A DNA stretch of 64,000 bases from Fictibacillus phosphorivorans. Its GTDB lineage: Bacteria > Bacillota > Bacilli > Bacillales > Fictibacillaceae. Positions 31,316 through 41,318 of this stretch are shown here, piece after piece. Position numbers and translations under genes: made by a program. Position 1 is the stretch's first letter; every line of letters begins with the position of its first letter. Below the pieces are notes generated by a model. The model made no database searches, was not told the DNA's origin, and saw nothing but the letters and a program-made list of their open reading frames with translations. The stretch is taken from positions 1-64,000 of the forward strand of contig NZ_JAMBOR010000004.1 in NCBI RefSeq assembly GCF_023715845.1. The letters run 5' to 3'.

Positions 31316-32287
31316 TTATACTAACACTTTTTTAAACTCTTCTGTTAACAAAGGAACGACTTCAAAAAGGTCACCAACAATTCCATAGTCTGCTACTGAA
31401 AAGATACTTGCTTCAGGGTCTTTATTGATGGCAACGATAACTTTTGAGTTTGACATCCCAGCTAAATGCTGAATGGCACCGGAGATTCCGCAAGCGATGT
31501 ATAAGTCTGGCGTTACGACTTTTCCGGTCTGGCCAATTTGAAGCGAATAATCGCAATAATCTGCATCACATGCTCCGCGAGAAGCTCCAACCGCAGCTCC
31601 GAGTACGTCTGCAAGTTCTTGAAGCGGTTTGAATCCGTCTTCTGATTTTACTCCACGTCCACCAGCAACGATAATCTTTGCTTCAGATAAGTCAACACCC
31701 GTAGAAGCTTTACGAACAACTTCTTTAACGATCGTTCGAAGATCCTTGATTTCTACCGATACAGATTTTACTTCTCCTGTGCGTGATTCATCTTTTTCTA
31801 GAGGCGAGATATTGTTTGGACGAACAGTAACAAAGATCAGTCCATCATTGATTAATTTCTTTTCGAATGCTTTCCCAGAGTATACAGGACGTGTAAACAC
31901 CGTATTTTCACCCGCTTGTTCAAGTCCCGTCACGTCTGAGATCAAACCAGATTCTAAACGCGCTGCAAGTCTTGGTGACAGATCTTTTCCAAGTGATGTA
32001 TGTCCGAACACAATCGCTTCAGGTGATTCATCATTAATAATCTGTTTCAAAGCTTGGAAGTATCCATCTGTTGTATAGTTTGCTAGCTTTTCATTTTCTG
32101 CAACTAATACACGGTCAGCTCCATAATGAATCAATTCGTTTGCGAGAGACTGAACAGAGTCGCCGCACAATACAGCAAACACTTCCCCGCCGCCTGAAAT
32201 TTCTTTTGCTGCTGCAATTGCTTCAAAAGATACGTTACGTAATGCACCGTCACGAGATTCTGCAAGTACTAAAACTTTTTTTGCCAT
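31316..32287 (-). CDS. etfA: Electron transfer flavoprotein alpha subunit
   Basis: Binds FAD and, with EtfB, carries electrons from acyl-CoA dehydrogenases to the respiratory chain. 323 residues; the C-terminal FAD domain shows VAGGRGVKSEDGF, GASRGACDADYC, QIGQTGKVVTPDLYIACGISGAIQH and NKDPEASIF. Last gene of the fadR-fadB-etfB-etfA run, 12 bases after etfB. Confidence 0.96.
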   Translation of the reverse strand: MAKKVLVLAESRDGALRNVSFEAIAAAKEISGGGEVFAVLCGDSVQSLANELIHYGADRVLVAENEKLANYTTDGYFQALKQIINDESPEAIVFGHTSLGKDLSPRLAARLESGLISDVTGLEQAGENTVFTRPVYSGKAFEKKLINDGLIFVTVRPNNISPLEKDESRTGEVKSVSVEIKDLRTIVKEVVRKASTGVDLSEAKIIVAGGRGVKSEDGFKPLQELADVLGAAVGASRGACDADYCDYSLQIGQTGKVVTPDLYIACGISGAIQHLAGMSNSKVIVAINKDPEASIFSVADYGIVGDLFEVVPLLTEEFKKVLV

Positions 32288-32299
32288 GGTGTCTCCCCC

Positions 32300-33070
32300 T
32301 TATATAACCTTTGCTTCGTTTCTAAGCAGAGATACAAGTTCTTTTACTTGATCTGCAGTGTCACCCGATAAGATTTTTCCAGCTTCCTTTTTTGGAGGAA
32401 GATAAACTTCTACTGTCTTTGTTTTAGCTTCTACATCGTCTTCATCGATATCAAGATCATCAAGCTCTAACGTTTCCAGCGGCTTTTTCTTTGCCTTCAT
32501 AATACCCGGCAGTGATGGATAACGCGGTTCATTCAAGCCCTGTTGTGCTGTCACCAGCAAAGGAAGAGTAGTTTCAATTTTTTCTAAGTCACCTTCAACA
32601 TCGCGCTCAATATTTACAGCAGTTCCGTTAATCTCAATTTTAGTTATGGTAGTAACATGAGGAATATCAAGCAATTCTGCTAAACGCGGACCTACTTGAC
32701 CTGTTCCATTATCAATCGCTACGTTTCCACCTAGGATGATGTCATATTCTTTATCTTTAAAATAGGCTGCTAGAACGGAAGACGTTGTGTATTGGTCCTG
32801 GCTGTCTAAGTCTTCGTTTGAAATAAGCACAGCTTGATCTGCACCCATAGCCAATGCTGTACGAAGCTCTTTCTCTGAATCTTCATCACCAACCGTAACA
32901 ACCGTAACTGTTCCGCCATGTGCATCTTTTAATGTAATCGCTTCTTCAATCGCATACTCATCATAAGGATTGATAATAAATTCAGCACTGTCTTCCGAAA
33001 TTTTATTGTTTGAAACCGAGATCTTTTCTTCTGTATCAAAAGTGCGTTTTAATATAACAAAAATATTCAT
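32300..33070 (-). CDS. etfB: Electron transfer flavoprotein beta subunit
   Basis: 256-residue AMP-binding partner of EtfA. INPYDEYAIEEA near residue 35, GNVAIDNGTGQVGPRLAE in the middle and the recognition-loop region EPRYPSLPGIMKAKKKPLE are typical. ATG 33070 after GGAGGGG. Lies directly downstream of fadB. Confidence 0.96.
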   Translation of the reverse strand: MNIFVILKRTFDTEEKISVSNNKISEDSAEFIINPYDEYAIEEAITLKDAHGGTVTVVTVGDEDSEKELRTALAMGADQAVLISNEDLDSQDQYTTSSVLAAYFKDKEYDIILGGNVAIDNGTGQVGPRLAELLDIPHVTTITKIEINGTAVNIERDVEGDLEKIETTLPLLVTAQQGLNEPRYPSLPGIMKAKKKPLETLELDDLDIDEDDVEAKTKTVEVYLPPKKEAGKILSGDTADQVKELVSLLRNEAKVI

Positions 33071-33085
33071 ATTTACCCCTCCTGA

Positions 33086-33859
33086 TTATCGGTCCTGAAA
33101 TACAGGCTTTCTTTTTTCTATGAATGCGTGGATTCCCTCTTGCCCATCATGGCTCATAAAAGCTTTCCCAAACAGTTCCTGTTCTTTCTCTGCTCCCTTT
33201 TCATAGAGTCCATGTTTCGCATAATTCAGTAATTCTAATGTGTATTTAATGGATACAGCACTTTTTTCTGAAAAACTCTCAGCCATTTTGTAAGCCTTTT
33301 CAAAAAGGTCTTCAGCAGGGAAGGAATCGTTCGCTAGACCGAATGAAACAGCTTCTTTTCCTGATATCGGATTACTCGATAAGAGCATTTCACAGGCTTT
33401 CGGAACGCCTACTAGCTGAGGCAGCCGTTGAGTTCCGGCGAATCCCGGAATAAGACCGAGAGTCAATTCAGGAAGCCCAAGCTTTGCATCATCCGCCACA
33501 AGTCTAATATGGCAGCTCATTGCCAGTTCCAATCCACCGCCGAGTGCTGCACCGTGGATGGCCGCGATCACAGGCTTTGAGAATTGTTCAATGCGGTTAA
33601 AAACGTCTTGGCCTTTTTTGCCAAGCTGAGCAAATCCTTTTTCATCAGTTACTTCTGTAAATTCCTTGATGTCTGCACCTGCTGAAAAAAAACGTCCTTC
33701 TCCCTGAATGACGACTGATTTTATTGCGTTGTCATTTTCGATTCTATCCAATGCAGCATTAATTTCTTCGATCACACCGGTAGAAAGAGCATTTGCAGGG
33801 GCTCGATTTAGCTTTATAATACCTACCTTACCTTGTTTTTCAACTTGCAGATCGTTCAC
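33086..33859 (-). CDS. fadB: Enoyl-CoA hydratase
   Basis: Crotonase-fold hydratase of fatty acid beta-oxidation, 257 residues. The oxyanion-hole segments FSAGADIKEF (about 65) and AAIHGAALGGGLELAMSC (about 100-117), plus the catalytic-region PELTLGLIPGFAGTQRLPQLVG, are intact. The start is GTG 33859 with GAGGAGGAT upstream. The longer open frame overlaps fadR in a different frame and is not family-like. Confidence 0.94.
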   Translation of the reverse strand: MNDLQVEKQGKVGIIKLNRAPANALSTGVIEEINAALDRIENDNAIKSVVIQGEGRFFSAGADIKEFTEVTDEKGFAQLGKKGQDVFNRIEQFSKPVIAAIHGAALGGGLELAMSCHIRLVADDAKLGLPELTLGLIPGFAGTQRLPQLVGVPKACEMLLSSNPISGKEAVSFGLANDSFPAEDLFEKAYKMAESFSEKSAVSIKYTLELLNYAKHGLYEKGAEKEQELFGKAFMSHDGQEGIHAFIEKRKPVFQDR

Positions 33860-33873
33860 TTTATCAATCCTCC

Positions 33874-34482
33874 TCAGGAATGTGTTTCTGTCTGTGCAGA
33901 TCTGATTGCAAGACCATTGACCAGCATTTGATGAACCGGACCAGCAAGAGCAGGGAGATCGTATCGATGGTCGTTCATCACCCAATTCGTAGCCGTTTCA
34001 TCAATGGTTCCGAAAATCATTTGCCGAGCAAGCCTGTAATCCATATCTCTTACAAAGACGCCTTCGTCCATACCATCTTTAAGGATTGAATCGATTAGAT
34101 TAAGATACCTTTTCAATACTTCTCCTATTTTGGCCCGAAGCTGTCTGTTTGTTTGGCGCAGCTCTAACTGTGTTACGATCGATAATTCAAAATCTGCCGT
34201 TAATTGCTTAAAGTGCATCTCGACGAGCGTTTTAAGTTTTTCAATTGCCGAGTCGTTACTTTTCAGCTCATTTTCTGTTTTTTCGATAAAGGTCCCCATT
34301 TTCTCATTAAAAACAGAAACAAGCAGATCTTCTTTGTTCTTAAAATAAAGATAGATGGTGCCATCCGCGACACCTGCTTCTTTCGCTATCTTTGAAACTT
34401 GGGATTGATGATAACCGTGTTTGGCAATAACATTCACAGCAGCATCAATTATTTTTTCATATTTTGGACCTTTTCGTTTCAT
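33874..34482 (-). CDS. fadR: TetR-family fatty acid degradation repressor FadR
   Basis: 202 residues. The TetR DNA-binding domain KIIDAAVNVIAKHGYHQSQVSKIAKEAGVADGTIYLYFKNKEDLL closely matches B. subtilis FadR/YsiA. The ligand domain senses long-chain acyl-CoA in the family. Start 34482 (MKRKGPKYEKII) has GAGG eight bases upstream and aligns with relatives; longer starts are open. A FadR-type palindrome lies between its own promoter and coding region, indicating autoregulation. Confidence 0.94.
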   Translation of the reverse strand: MKRKGPKYEKIIDAAVNVIAKHGYHQSQVSKIAKEAGVADGTIYLYFKNKEDLLVSVFNEKMGTFIEKTENELKSNDSAIEKLKTLVEMHFKQLTADFELSIVTQLELRQTNRQLRAKIGEVLKRYLNLIDSILKDGMDEGVFVRDMDYRLARQMIFGTIDETATNWVMNDHRYDLPALAGPVHQMLVNGLAIRSAQTETHS

Positions 34483-34518
34483 AAGCATCGCCTCATTTTT
34501 ATAGAGCACAATCAAAAA

Positions 34519-34569
34519 ATGAATGATTGTTCATTCATAATTGTAAAACAAATCTTTCTTTTCTGTCAA
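34519..34569 (-). promoter_or_regulatory. fadR promoter with FadR operator
   Basis: TTGACA (34564-34569) and TACAAT (34540-34545) are 18 bases apart. Directly downstream is TGAATGATTGTTCATTCA (34520-34537), a near-perfect FadR palindrome (TGAATGANTANTCATTCA type) covering the predicted start. Repression is relieved by acyl-CoA in the family. Confidence 0.82.
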
Positions 34570-34661
34570 TTTCATTATGTCATTTTTTTATCTATCTTGA
34601 CAAGCTTAAGTTTTATAAGCCCTTTTCGTGGCATATATTTGCTCTTTCAAAATAAATAAAA

Positions 34662-34690
34662 ACAAAAACCGCACATGGCGGTTTTTAAAA
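34662..34690. terminator. Terminator of lcfA
   Basis: AAAAACCGC/GCGGTTTTT hairpin with T-rich flanks, located just past lcfA and before the fadR promoter. It separates the two transcription units. Confidence 0.8.
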
Positions 34691-34693
34691 TGG

Positions 34694-36382
34694 TCAGTTA
34701 TTTTGTGCTTTTTCCCTTTCTTCTTCTAGAAGAACTCTGCGAAGAATCTTTCCGACCATTGTTTTAGGCAGTTCATCTCTAAATTCATAGAGTCTCGGTA
34801 CTTTAAATGCTGCCAGATGTTCACGGCAATATTTATTTAGCTCTTCTTCCGTACATTCCGCCCCTTCTTTCAGAACAACAAAAGCTTTTACAGTCTCTCC
34901 GCGGTATTCATCAGGAACACCAACGACTACAGCTTCTTTTACGCTTTCATGCTCGTAGAGAACCTCTTCCACCTCACGCGGATAAATATTAAAACCACCC
35001 GCAATAATAAGGTCCTTTTTCCGATCTACAATGTAAAAGTATCCTTTCTCATCCATGTAACCCATATCACCCGTAATAAGCCAGTCGTCTCTAAAAACAG
35101 ATGCTGTTTCTTCAGGCTGATTCCAGTACCCTTTCATGACTTGAGGGCCCCTTACTGCCAATTCGCCAATCTCACCGGGTTCTGCCCATTCTCCAGTTTC
35201 AGCGGAAATGATTGCTGCTTCTGTATCTGGCCAAGGCAGGCCGATACTCCCCCTTACCTGCTCTCCATAAATAAGATTTGCGTGAGTGACTGGTGAAGCT
35301 TCCGTCAGTCCATAACCTTCGACTAACGAACCCGAAATAACCGCTTGAAACTTTTCTTGAACTTCAAGAGGTAAAGCTGCTGAACCACTGATGCACGCCT
35401 TAATAGAAGAGAGGTCATATTTCTTTAAATCAGGATGGTTCAAAAGTGCAATATACATGGTCGGAGCCCCAGGAAATAGGGTGGGTCGCTCTTTATGAAT
35501 CGTTTTGAGAACTTGTGCCGGATCGAACCTCGGCAGGATAATCATTTCTGCCTTCGTTATAATTCCTAGATTCATCACACATGTCATACCATATACATGG
35601 AAAAACGGCAGAGCGCCTAGTATCTTTTCTTTTCCATCACGATTCTTATACATCCATGCATTGCATTGCAAAGCATTAACCACAAGGTTCTTATGCGTAA
35701 GCATGACACCTTTTGCCGGTCCTGTAGTACCGCCTGTATATTGCAACAAAGCCAGATCATCATCAGGTGAGATACTGACTTCAGGCTTGATTGGTATTGA
35801 ACGCTTAAGCATTTCAGTGAAAGAATGAACTTCGTGATTATAAGAGATGTTTACGACAACTGTTGGATTCTGCCTTTTTTGCACAAACGGATAGAGTAAA
35901 TTCTTCGGAAATGGCAGATAGTCCTTGATACCCGTAATGATAATGTGCTCGATACTCGTATCATTTCTTACAGCCGATATCCTTCCAAACAGCATATCCA
36001 AACTGATGATCACCTTTGCTCCACTGTCTGAAAGCTGATGGCGAAGTTCCCTTTCCGTATAGAGAGGATTTGTTTGAACAACAATTCCCCCTAATAGTAA
36101 AGTACCGTAATAGGCAATGACTGCCTGCGGACAGTTTGGCAGCATGATCGCAACACGGTCCCCTTTTTTCACCCCCAATGTTGAAAGTGCATGTGCAAAT
36201 CGCAAAGAGCTTTCATAAAGTTCACCATATGTCAAAGTCTTGCCTAAAAAATGAACAGCAGTTTTGTCTTTTTTCTGTCCTGCTGCTTCTTCTAAATACG
36301 CGAATAAAGGTTTGCTGTCGTAATCAAGATGTCCCGGAATCTCACTTGGGTAACTGTTAAGCCACCTTCTTTCCACTTGCAT
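34694..36382 (-). CDS. lcfA: Long-chain fatty acid-CoA ligase
   Basis: Activates long-chain fatty acids with ATP and CoA for beta-oxidation. 562 residues of the ANL superfamily: AMP-binding P-loop LLQYTGGTTGPAKGVMLTHKN, GYGLTEASPV, TGDMGYMDEKGYFYIVDRKKDLI and the C-terminal lysine in PKTMVGKILRR. Start 36382 (MQVERRWLNSYP) aligns with B. subtilis LcfA, but the GTG two codons later has better spacing from AAAGGAGG. Confidence 0.94.
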   Translation of the reverse strand: MQVERRWLNSYPSEIPGHLDYDSKPLFAYLEEAAGQKKDKTAVHFLGKTLTYGELYESSLRFAHALSTLGVKKGDRVAIMLPNCPQAVIAYYGTLLLGGIVVQTNPLYTERELRHQLSDSGAKVIISLDMLFGRISAVRNDTSIEHIIITGIKDYLPFPKNLLYPFVQKRQNPTVVVNISYNHEVHSFTEMLKRSIPIKPEVSISPDDDLALLQYTGGTTGPAKGVMLTHKNLVVNALQCNAWMYKNRDGKEKILGALPFFHVYGMTCVMNLGIITKAEMIILPRFDPAQVLKTIHKERPTLFPGAPTMYIALLNHPDLKKYDLSSIKACISGSAALPLEVQEKFQAVISGSLVEGYGLTEASPVTHANLIYGEQVRGSIGLPWPDTEAAIISAETGEWAEPGEIGELAVRGPQVMKGYWNQPEETASVFRDDWLITGDMGYMDEKGYFYIVDRKKDLIIAGGFNIYPREVEEVLYEHESVKEAVVVGVPDEYRGETVKAFVVLKEGAECTEEELNKYCREHLAAFKVPRLYEFRDELPKTMVGKILRRVLLEEEREKAQNN

Positions 36383-36433
36383 CTCCTCCTTTAATTCACG
36401 CCTTCCTTCAAAAATTTTTATATCTTTATTCCT

Positions 36434-36454
36434 ATTATATTGAAAACGCATACA
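36434..36454 (-). promoter_or_regulatory. lcfA promoter region with cre-like site
   Basis: A TATAAT (36434-36439) is followed upstream by TGTATGCGTTTTCA (36441-36454), matching the cre consensus at 13 of 14 positions and sitting between -10 and -35. The -35 is poor. CcpA repression of lcfA is inferred. No FadR palindrome is visible here. Confidence 0.45.
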
Positions 36455-36504
36455 ATTTTATATACTTTTTTTAAAATTAAAAATAATCGGTAAAATTTAA
36501 ACCA

Positions 36505-36542
36505 AAAAAATCCAGACCCTTCTAAAAAGGTCTGGATTTGAT
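36505..36542 (-). terminator. Terminator after the yshE/microprotein unit
   Basis: AAATCCAGACC/GGTCTGGATTT hairpin followed by TTTTTTTGG on the minus strand. Confidence 0.85.
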
Positions 36543-36625
36543 CATGTGAAAAATAGTAAATAAACAATACCCGCTAAAATAAATACTCCGCTAAAAACAA
36601 AAAGTACTTTGAATAAAGTTTCCAT
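36542..36625 (-). CDS. 27-residue single-helix membrane microprotein
   Basis: ATG at 36625 is preceded by AAGGG seven bases upstream and opens 27 codons, METLFKVLFVFSGVFILAGI followed by VYLLFFT, then TGA. Nearly the whole peptide is one hydrophobic helix. It lies 15 bases after yshE and right before the shared terminator, so it is probably co-transcribed with yshE. I do not recognise a family; it may be a membrane-acting regulator or partner of YshE. The proper ribosome binding site and terminator spacing favour a real gene. Confidence 0.6.
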   Translation of the reverse strand: METLFKVLFVFSGVFILAGIVYLLFFT

Positions 36626-36640
36626 ATCTTATCCCTTCAA

Positions 36641-37045
36641 CTATTCAATGCCTTCACCAATAACAAATGAAAGTCCCACTGAAATAACCATCGAAATAAA
36701 ACCTACTGCCCGGTTATCATTTTCAATTTCTTTATCAATCTGAAATTTTGGCGTTAAAAATTCATAAATAAAATAACCAATTAAAAGCAAAATGAAACCA
36801 AATATTCCCCACACGACCATCATCAGCAAGGAATCATTCTGTGCAATGGAATATCGAAAAATATTAGCGATTCCAAAAATCTTCCCACCTGTTGCCATTG
36901 CAACTGAGAGATTTCCGTTCTTAATTTCTACCCAGTTCTTATAACGGGTCACAAGCTCGAAAACAGCCAAAAACAAGACAAGACAAAGAACGACAACACT
37001 ATAGTTTGCTGCTGTTTTCAAAAAAGCATTTTCCATAAAATCCAT
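36641..37045 (-). CDS. yshE: DUF350 family membrane protein YshE
   Basis: 134 residues with four predicted membrane helices (about 14-33, 45-62, 74-94, 112-132), as in the DUF350 family. Function unknown. Sits between mutS2 and lcfA as in B. subtilis. ATG 37045 after AGGGGAAATAGCC. Downstream is a 27-codon membrane ORF that may work with it. Confidence 0.85.
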   Translation of the reverse strand: MDFMENAFLKTAANYSVVVLCLVLFLAVFELVTRYKNWVEIKNGNLSVAMATGGKIFGIANIFRYSIAQNDSLLMMVVWGIFGFILLLIGYFIYEFLTPKFQIDKEIENDNRAVGFISMVISVGLSFVIGEGIE

Positions 37046-37113
37046 CGGCTATTTCCCCTTTATAGATGGCTTGATCATTGATTTAGCCTTTTAGTACATG
37101 TAATCCATCCTGA

Positions 37114-39471
37114 TTATTTTAGCACAGCTACTGTTACTCCACTTCCGCCTTCTCCTGCAGCACCCATCCTAGTTGACTTAACATTTCGATGTGATTTCAA
37201 AAGCTCTTGTACGCCTTTTCTAAGCGCTCCGGTTCCTTTTCCATGAATGATATAGACTTGGTTAAAACCAGCCAACATGGCTTCATCCAAATATCTGTCA
37301 ACCTCCAGCATGGCATCTTCATACCTTTTACCTCTTAAATCCAGTTCAGGACGTGTAGAATCGTTCGAACCGGACACTTTTACGAATGCACGGGTTTCAG
37401 TTTTTGGTTTCGATTCTTTAATCCATTCCAAATCACGTTCGGATACGTTCATTTTCAAGATACCGATTTGTACTTGATACTCATTATTGCTGACTTTCTC
37501 AACGATATGTCCTTTTTGCCCGACACTTAACACTCTAACTTCATCACCGGGTACGTATTCTTTCTTAGTGGAAGCCGCCTTTGGTTTTTTGGTCTTTGCT
37601 TTTGATTTGGGAACAGCTTCTTCTAATCTCTTTTTCGCTTCAATCAGTTTGTGCTCTTTAATCTGTCCGCCTGATTTTTGAAGTTCTCGAATTTCAGAAA
37701 TGATCTCTTCAGCTGTTTCCCGTGCTTTTTCAACAGCACGTTCTGCTTCTTCTCTAGCTTTCTGATACAATTTTTCTTTCTCGTTTCGATAATTCTCTAA
37801 CTCTTGTTCAAGATCAGCTTTAATCGCTTCAGCTTCTTTTCTTTTACGTTCAGCTTCCTGCATCTCTTTTTCGGCTTGTTTCCGATTATCTTCTAAAGAT
37901 CGGATCATGTTGTCAATTTTATTTTCGTCTTCACTGATCTGAACTTTAGCTGAATCGATAATATCTTGTCTTAGACCGAGTCTTTTTGAGATTTCGAAAG
38001 CGTTACTTCGTCCTGGAACACCGACTAAAAGGCTGTATGTTGGGCGGAGTGTTTGTACATCAAACTCTACTGATGCATTCATAACGCCTTCACGGTTATA
38101 CGCATAAGCTTTCAATTCACTATAATGAGTGGTTGCTACAACTCGAGCTCCTCTTGCAAGGACAAAATCGAGAATAGAAATCGCAAGTGCAGCCCCTTCT
38201 TGCGGGTCTGTACCTGCACCGAGTTCGTCAAACAAGACAAGAGATTCAAAATCTAGCTTGTTTAAGATATCAACAATGTTGACCATGTGAGAGGAAAATG
38301 TACTTAACGATTGTTCGATCGACTGCTCATCACCGATATCGGCAAAGATCGTTTTAAAGACAGCCATCTCAGATTCTTCTTGTGCTGGAATTTGCAACCC
38401 GCATTGTGCCATTAATGTAAGAAGACCAACCGTTTTTAATGTAACAGTTTTTCCTCCTGTATTAGGACCCGTAATCACAAGCGATTGATAGTCTCCTCCA
38501 AGTTTCACACTCGTAGGGACGACTGTCTCTTGATCTAGCAATGGATGTCTTCCGCTATTTAAAACAATGTAACCTTTATCATTCATAATAGGTCTCGTAC
38601 ATTTAAGTTCCTGTGCAAATCTCGCTTTCGCTAAAATAAAATCTACTTCAGCTAAAACATCTACGTTTAAAAGGATATCATCAGCATTTTCAGCTACTTG
38701 TGCTGTGAGTTCCCTGAGGATCTTCTCAATTTCACGTGCTTCTTTCGCTTTTGCCTCTTTCACCTGATTATTTATGGTTACGACTGATTGCGGCTCGATG
38801 AAAAGAGTCGCACCACTGGCAGACTGGTCATGGACCATACCGCCAAAGTTTCCTCTGTACTCCTGTTTCACAGGAATAACGAACCGATCATTACGAATGG
38901 TTATAATCGAATCAGACAGCATCTTTTGATAGCTTGAAGACCGAACGATAGATTCGAGCTTTTCTCTTACTCTCGTTTCAAAAGTACGGAGTTGCTGGCG
39001 TATTGTCCTCAGCTCGGCACTCGCACTATCCATCATATTTCCGTGGTCATCTATACAATTCTTAATAGAATGCTCCACTTCTTGTAGTGGAATGATCTGT
39101 TCAGCAGCGGATTTCAAAACGCGAAGCTCGATCCCATCTTCCACTAGACCTTCTATAAAACGCTTAAATCGTCTGCCGCCATATATGGTTGATGCAATAT
39201 CCATCAAGTCTTCTTCATTTAATAGACTTCCGATCTTTGAACGTTTTACGTTTGAACGAATATCAAATATCCCGCCAAAAGGGACCTGTCCTTTAAGACG
39301 CAGTACTTTTACCCCTTCATCTGTCGCTTCTTGTGCGGCATTCACTTCTTCTAGTTCAGTTAAAGGGACAAGAGTTTCAATTTTATTTATTCCAAGAGAA
39401 CAGCTTGCATGCTTTTTTAATCGTTCCATTACTTTTTTTAATTCTAAGACTCTCAACATTTTTTCTTGCAT
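37114..39471 (-). CDS. mutS2: Endonuclease/ATPase MutS2
   Basis: 785 residues. MutS-like clamp and ATPase with Walker [14 protein letters not shown] (334-346), [16 protein letters not shown] and ATTHYSELK, then a long charged coiled coil (about 515-620), a KOW-like region and a C-terminal Smr nuclease domain ([25 protein letters not shown]). Lacks the mismatch-binding domain, so not canonical repair. In B. subtilis MutS2 acts on recombination intermediates and collided ribosomes. ATG 39471 after CAGGAGG. Confidence 0.95.
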   Translation of the reverse strand: MQEKMLRVLELKKVMERLKKHASCSLGINKIETLVPLTELEEVNAAQEATDEGVKVLRLKGQVPFGGIFDIRSNVKRSKIGSLLNEEDLMDIASTIYGGRRFKRFIEGLVEDGIELRVLKSAAEQIIPLQEVEHSIKNCIDDHGNMMDSASAELRTIRQQLRTFETRVREKLESIVRSSSYQKMLSDSIITIRNDRFVIPVKQEYRGNFGGMVHDQSASGATLFIEPQSVVTINNQVKEAKAKEAREIEKILRELTAQVAENADDILLNVDVLAEVDFILAKARFAQELKCTRPIMNDKGYIVLNSGRHPLLDQETVVPTSVKLGGDYQSLVITGPNTGGKTVTLKTVGLLTLMAQCGLQIPAQEESEMAVFKTIFADIGDEQSIEQSLSTFSSHMVNIVDILNKLDFESLVLFDELGAGTDPQEGAALAISILDFVLARGARVVATTHYSELKAYAYNREGVMNASVEFDVQTLRPTYSLLVGVPGRSNAFEISKRLGLRQDIIDSAKVQISEDENKIDNMIRSLEDNRKQAEKEMQEAERKRKEAEAIKADLEQELENYRNEKEKLYQKAREEAERAVEKARETAEEIISEIRELQKSGGQIKEHKLIEAKKRLEEAVPKSKAKTKKPKAASTKKEYVPGDEVRVLSVGQKGHIVEKVSNNEYQVQIGILKMNVSERDLEWIKESKPKTETRAFVKVSGSNDSTRPELDLRGKRYEDAMLEVDRYLDEAMLAGFNQVYIIHGKGTGALRKGVQELLKSHRNVKSTRMGAAGEGGSGVTVAVLK

Positions 39472-39503
39472 GTTAAATTTCCTCCTGATTCGAGGATATA
39501 GAG

Positions 39504-41222
39504 CTATTTTTTACGGTTTAAATAGGCTTCAAATTCTTTTAAAGTCATTGTATTTATTACAGAACTCTTATTAATAAAACCTTTTCTTGCTACCGCAGCC
39601 CCTATCTCCATATGTTTCATCGTTTCTTTATAATGCGCATCCGTATTAATGGCAATCTTCACACCAAGGTCTTGTGCTTTTCTTAACCAGTCAGGCGAAA
39701 GGTCTAATCGGTTTGGGTTCGCATTCAACTCTATAGCAGTGTCTGTCTCTTTTGCGAGCTGAAGCAGTAATTCCACATCAACATCGTAGCCCGTTCTTCT
39801 GCCGATCAGGCGCCCGGTCGGATGGGCAATTAAATCTACCTTTTTGTGATCAAGCGCTGTTTTTAAGCGTTTCATGATCTTGTCCCTGTCTTGTGAAAAG
39901 GCAGAATGAATACTTGCGATGACGAAATCCATTTCTTCTAGAAGTTCATCATCATAATCTAGTGTACCATCTGGCAAGATATCCATCTCAATACCGGCAA
40001 ATATTTTAAAGTCTTCATATTTTTTATTCAGTTTATCGATCTCTTTCCGCTGCATGCGGATCCTCTCAGGCGTGAGTCCATTTGCTACCCGAAGATATTG
40101 AGAATGATCTGTAATCGCCATGTACGTATATCCAAGGCTCCTTGCTTCTTCAGCCATCTCCTCTATCGAGAATGCACCATCACTCCAAGTAGAATGCAGA
40201 TGCAGGTCTCCTTTTATATCCGATATTTGGATAAACTCATACTCTTCCTTTAAAAGTTCAATTTCTTCTCCCGTTTCTCTCGCTTCTGGTGGTATCCAAT
40301 TCAATCCAAAATACGCGTAAAACTCTTCTTCCGTTTCAAACGTTTGATTCTCACCCGTCTCGGTATGTTCAACACCGTATTCGCTGATCTTTTCACCTCT
40401 GGCTTTCGCCAGCTGTCTCATTTTAACATTGTGTTCCATCGAACCTGTAAAATGGTGCAGTGTTGTTGCGAATTGTTCGGGCTCAACGATTCTAAAATCT
40501 ACTGAAACCGCCATCTTTTCTCCTAAAACGAGGGAGACTTTCGTGTCGCCGCTGGCAATCACATCTGTAACTCCCTGCAAGTTTAGTAGCTGTTCTTTTA
40601 CTTTAGCAGGTTGTTTAGAAGAAATAATAAAATCAAGATCCTTTATCGTTTCCTTAAACCTTCTTATACTCCCAGCTCTTGAGAATTTTTCAATATGCTT
40701 CATATTCTCTAACTGTGCCTCAATACTTTCAGCTATAGGAAGCATATAAGCGATCGGCAGCCTTTCAGGTCTTTTCCCGATATCGTCTAAGGAAGCAAGA
40801 ATCTTCTCCTCGGTCTTAGCTCCAAATCCGGCTAGTCCTCTTACTTTACCAGCCTTACATGCTTCTTTTAATGTTTCAATATTTGTTACGCCCAGTTCTG
40901 AATAAAGTTTCGCAATCTTTTTCCCGCCAAGGTTAGGCACTTGTAACAAAGTAATAAGTTCAGATGGTACTTTTTCTTGAAGTTCATTAAGAAGCTCTGA
41001 TTCGCCTTTATCCATCATTTCGATAATAACTGTTGCGGTACCTTTACCAATTCCTTTTATTTTCGATACATCATCTATCTGATCCATCGTCCGCTCATCC
41101 CCCTCAAGAGCATTTGCGGCTTTTCGATAAGCAGAAACTTTAAAGGAGTTTTCCCCCAGAATTTCGAGATAAAGAGCAATTTGCTCTAATGCACGTACGA
41201 TCTCTTTTTTATTCGCCATCAT
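39504..41222 (-). CDS. polX: DNA polymerase X family protein
   Basis: 572-residue PolX. The N-terminal HhH/8-kDa region ([27 protein letters not shown]), nucleotidyltransferase with the acidic pair in [10 protein letters not shown], and a C-terminal PHP domain ([34 protein letters not shown]) giving 3'-5' exonuclease in the family. Gap-filling polymerase for base excision repair. Two adjacent ATGs (41222, 41219) share the AAAGGGAG ribosome binding site. Confidence 0.95.
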   Translation of the reverse strand: MMANKKEIVRALEQIALYLEILGENSFKVSAYRKAANALEGDERTMDQIDDVSKIKGIGKGTATVIIEMMDKGESELLNELQEKVPSELITLLQVPNLGGKKIAKLYSELGVTNIETLKEACKAGKVRGLAGFGAKTEEKILASLDDIGKRPERLPIAYMLPIAESIEAQLENMKHIEKFSRAGSIRRFKETIKDLDFIISSKQPAKVKEQLLNLQGVTDVIASGDTKVSLVLGEKMAVSVDFRIVEPEQFATTLHHFTGSMEHNVKMRQLAKARGEKISEYGVEHTETGENQTFETEEEFYAYFGLNWIPPEARETGEEIELLKEEYEFIQISDIKGDLHLHSTWSDGAFSIEEMAEEARSLGYTYMAITDHSQYLRVANGLTPERIRMQRKEIDKLNKKYEDFKIFAGIEMDILPDGTLDYDDELLEEMDFVIASIHSAFSQDRDKIMKRLKTALDHKKVDLIAHPTGRLIGRRTGYDVDVELLLQLAKETDTAIELNANPNRLDLSPDWLRKAQDLGVKIAINTDAHYKETMKHMEIGAAVARKGFINKSSVINTMTLKEFEAYLNRKK

Positions 41223-41283
41223 GAACTCCCTTTCTTTCGATATTGAAAGACTTAATTTACGATTAACTCGCTCGAATTGTTAA

Positions 41284-41318
41284 TAAAAAAACTTCTCCAA
41301 ATAGGGAGAAGTTTTATG
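41284..41318. terminator. Hairpin between cvpA and polX
   Basis: AAAAACTTCTCC/GGAGAAGTTTT inverted repeat (41286-41315) with T-runs on the minus-strand side, right after the cvpA stop. Confidence 0.65.
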
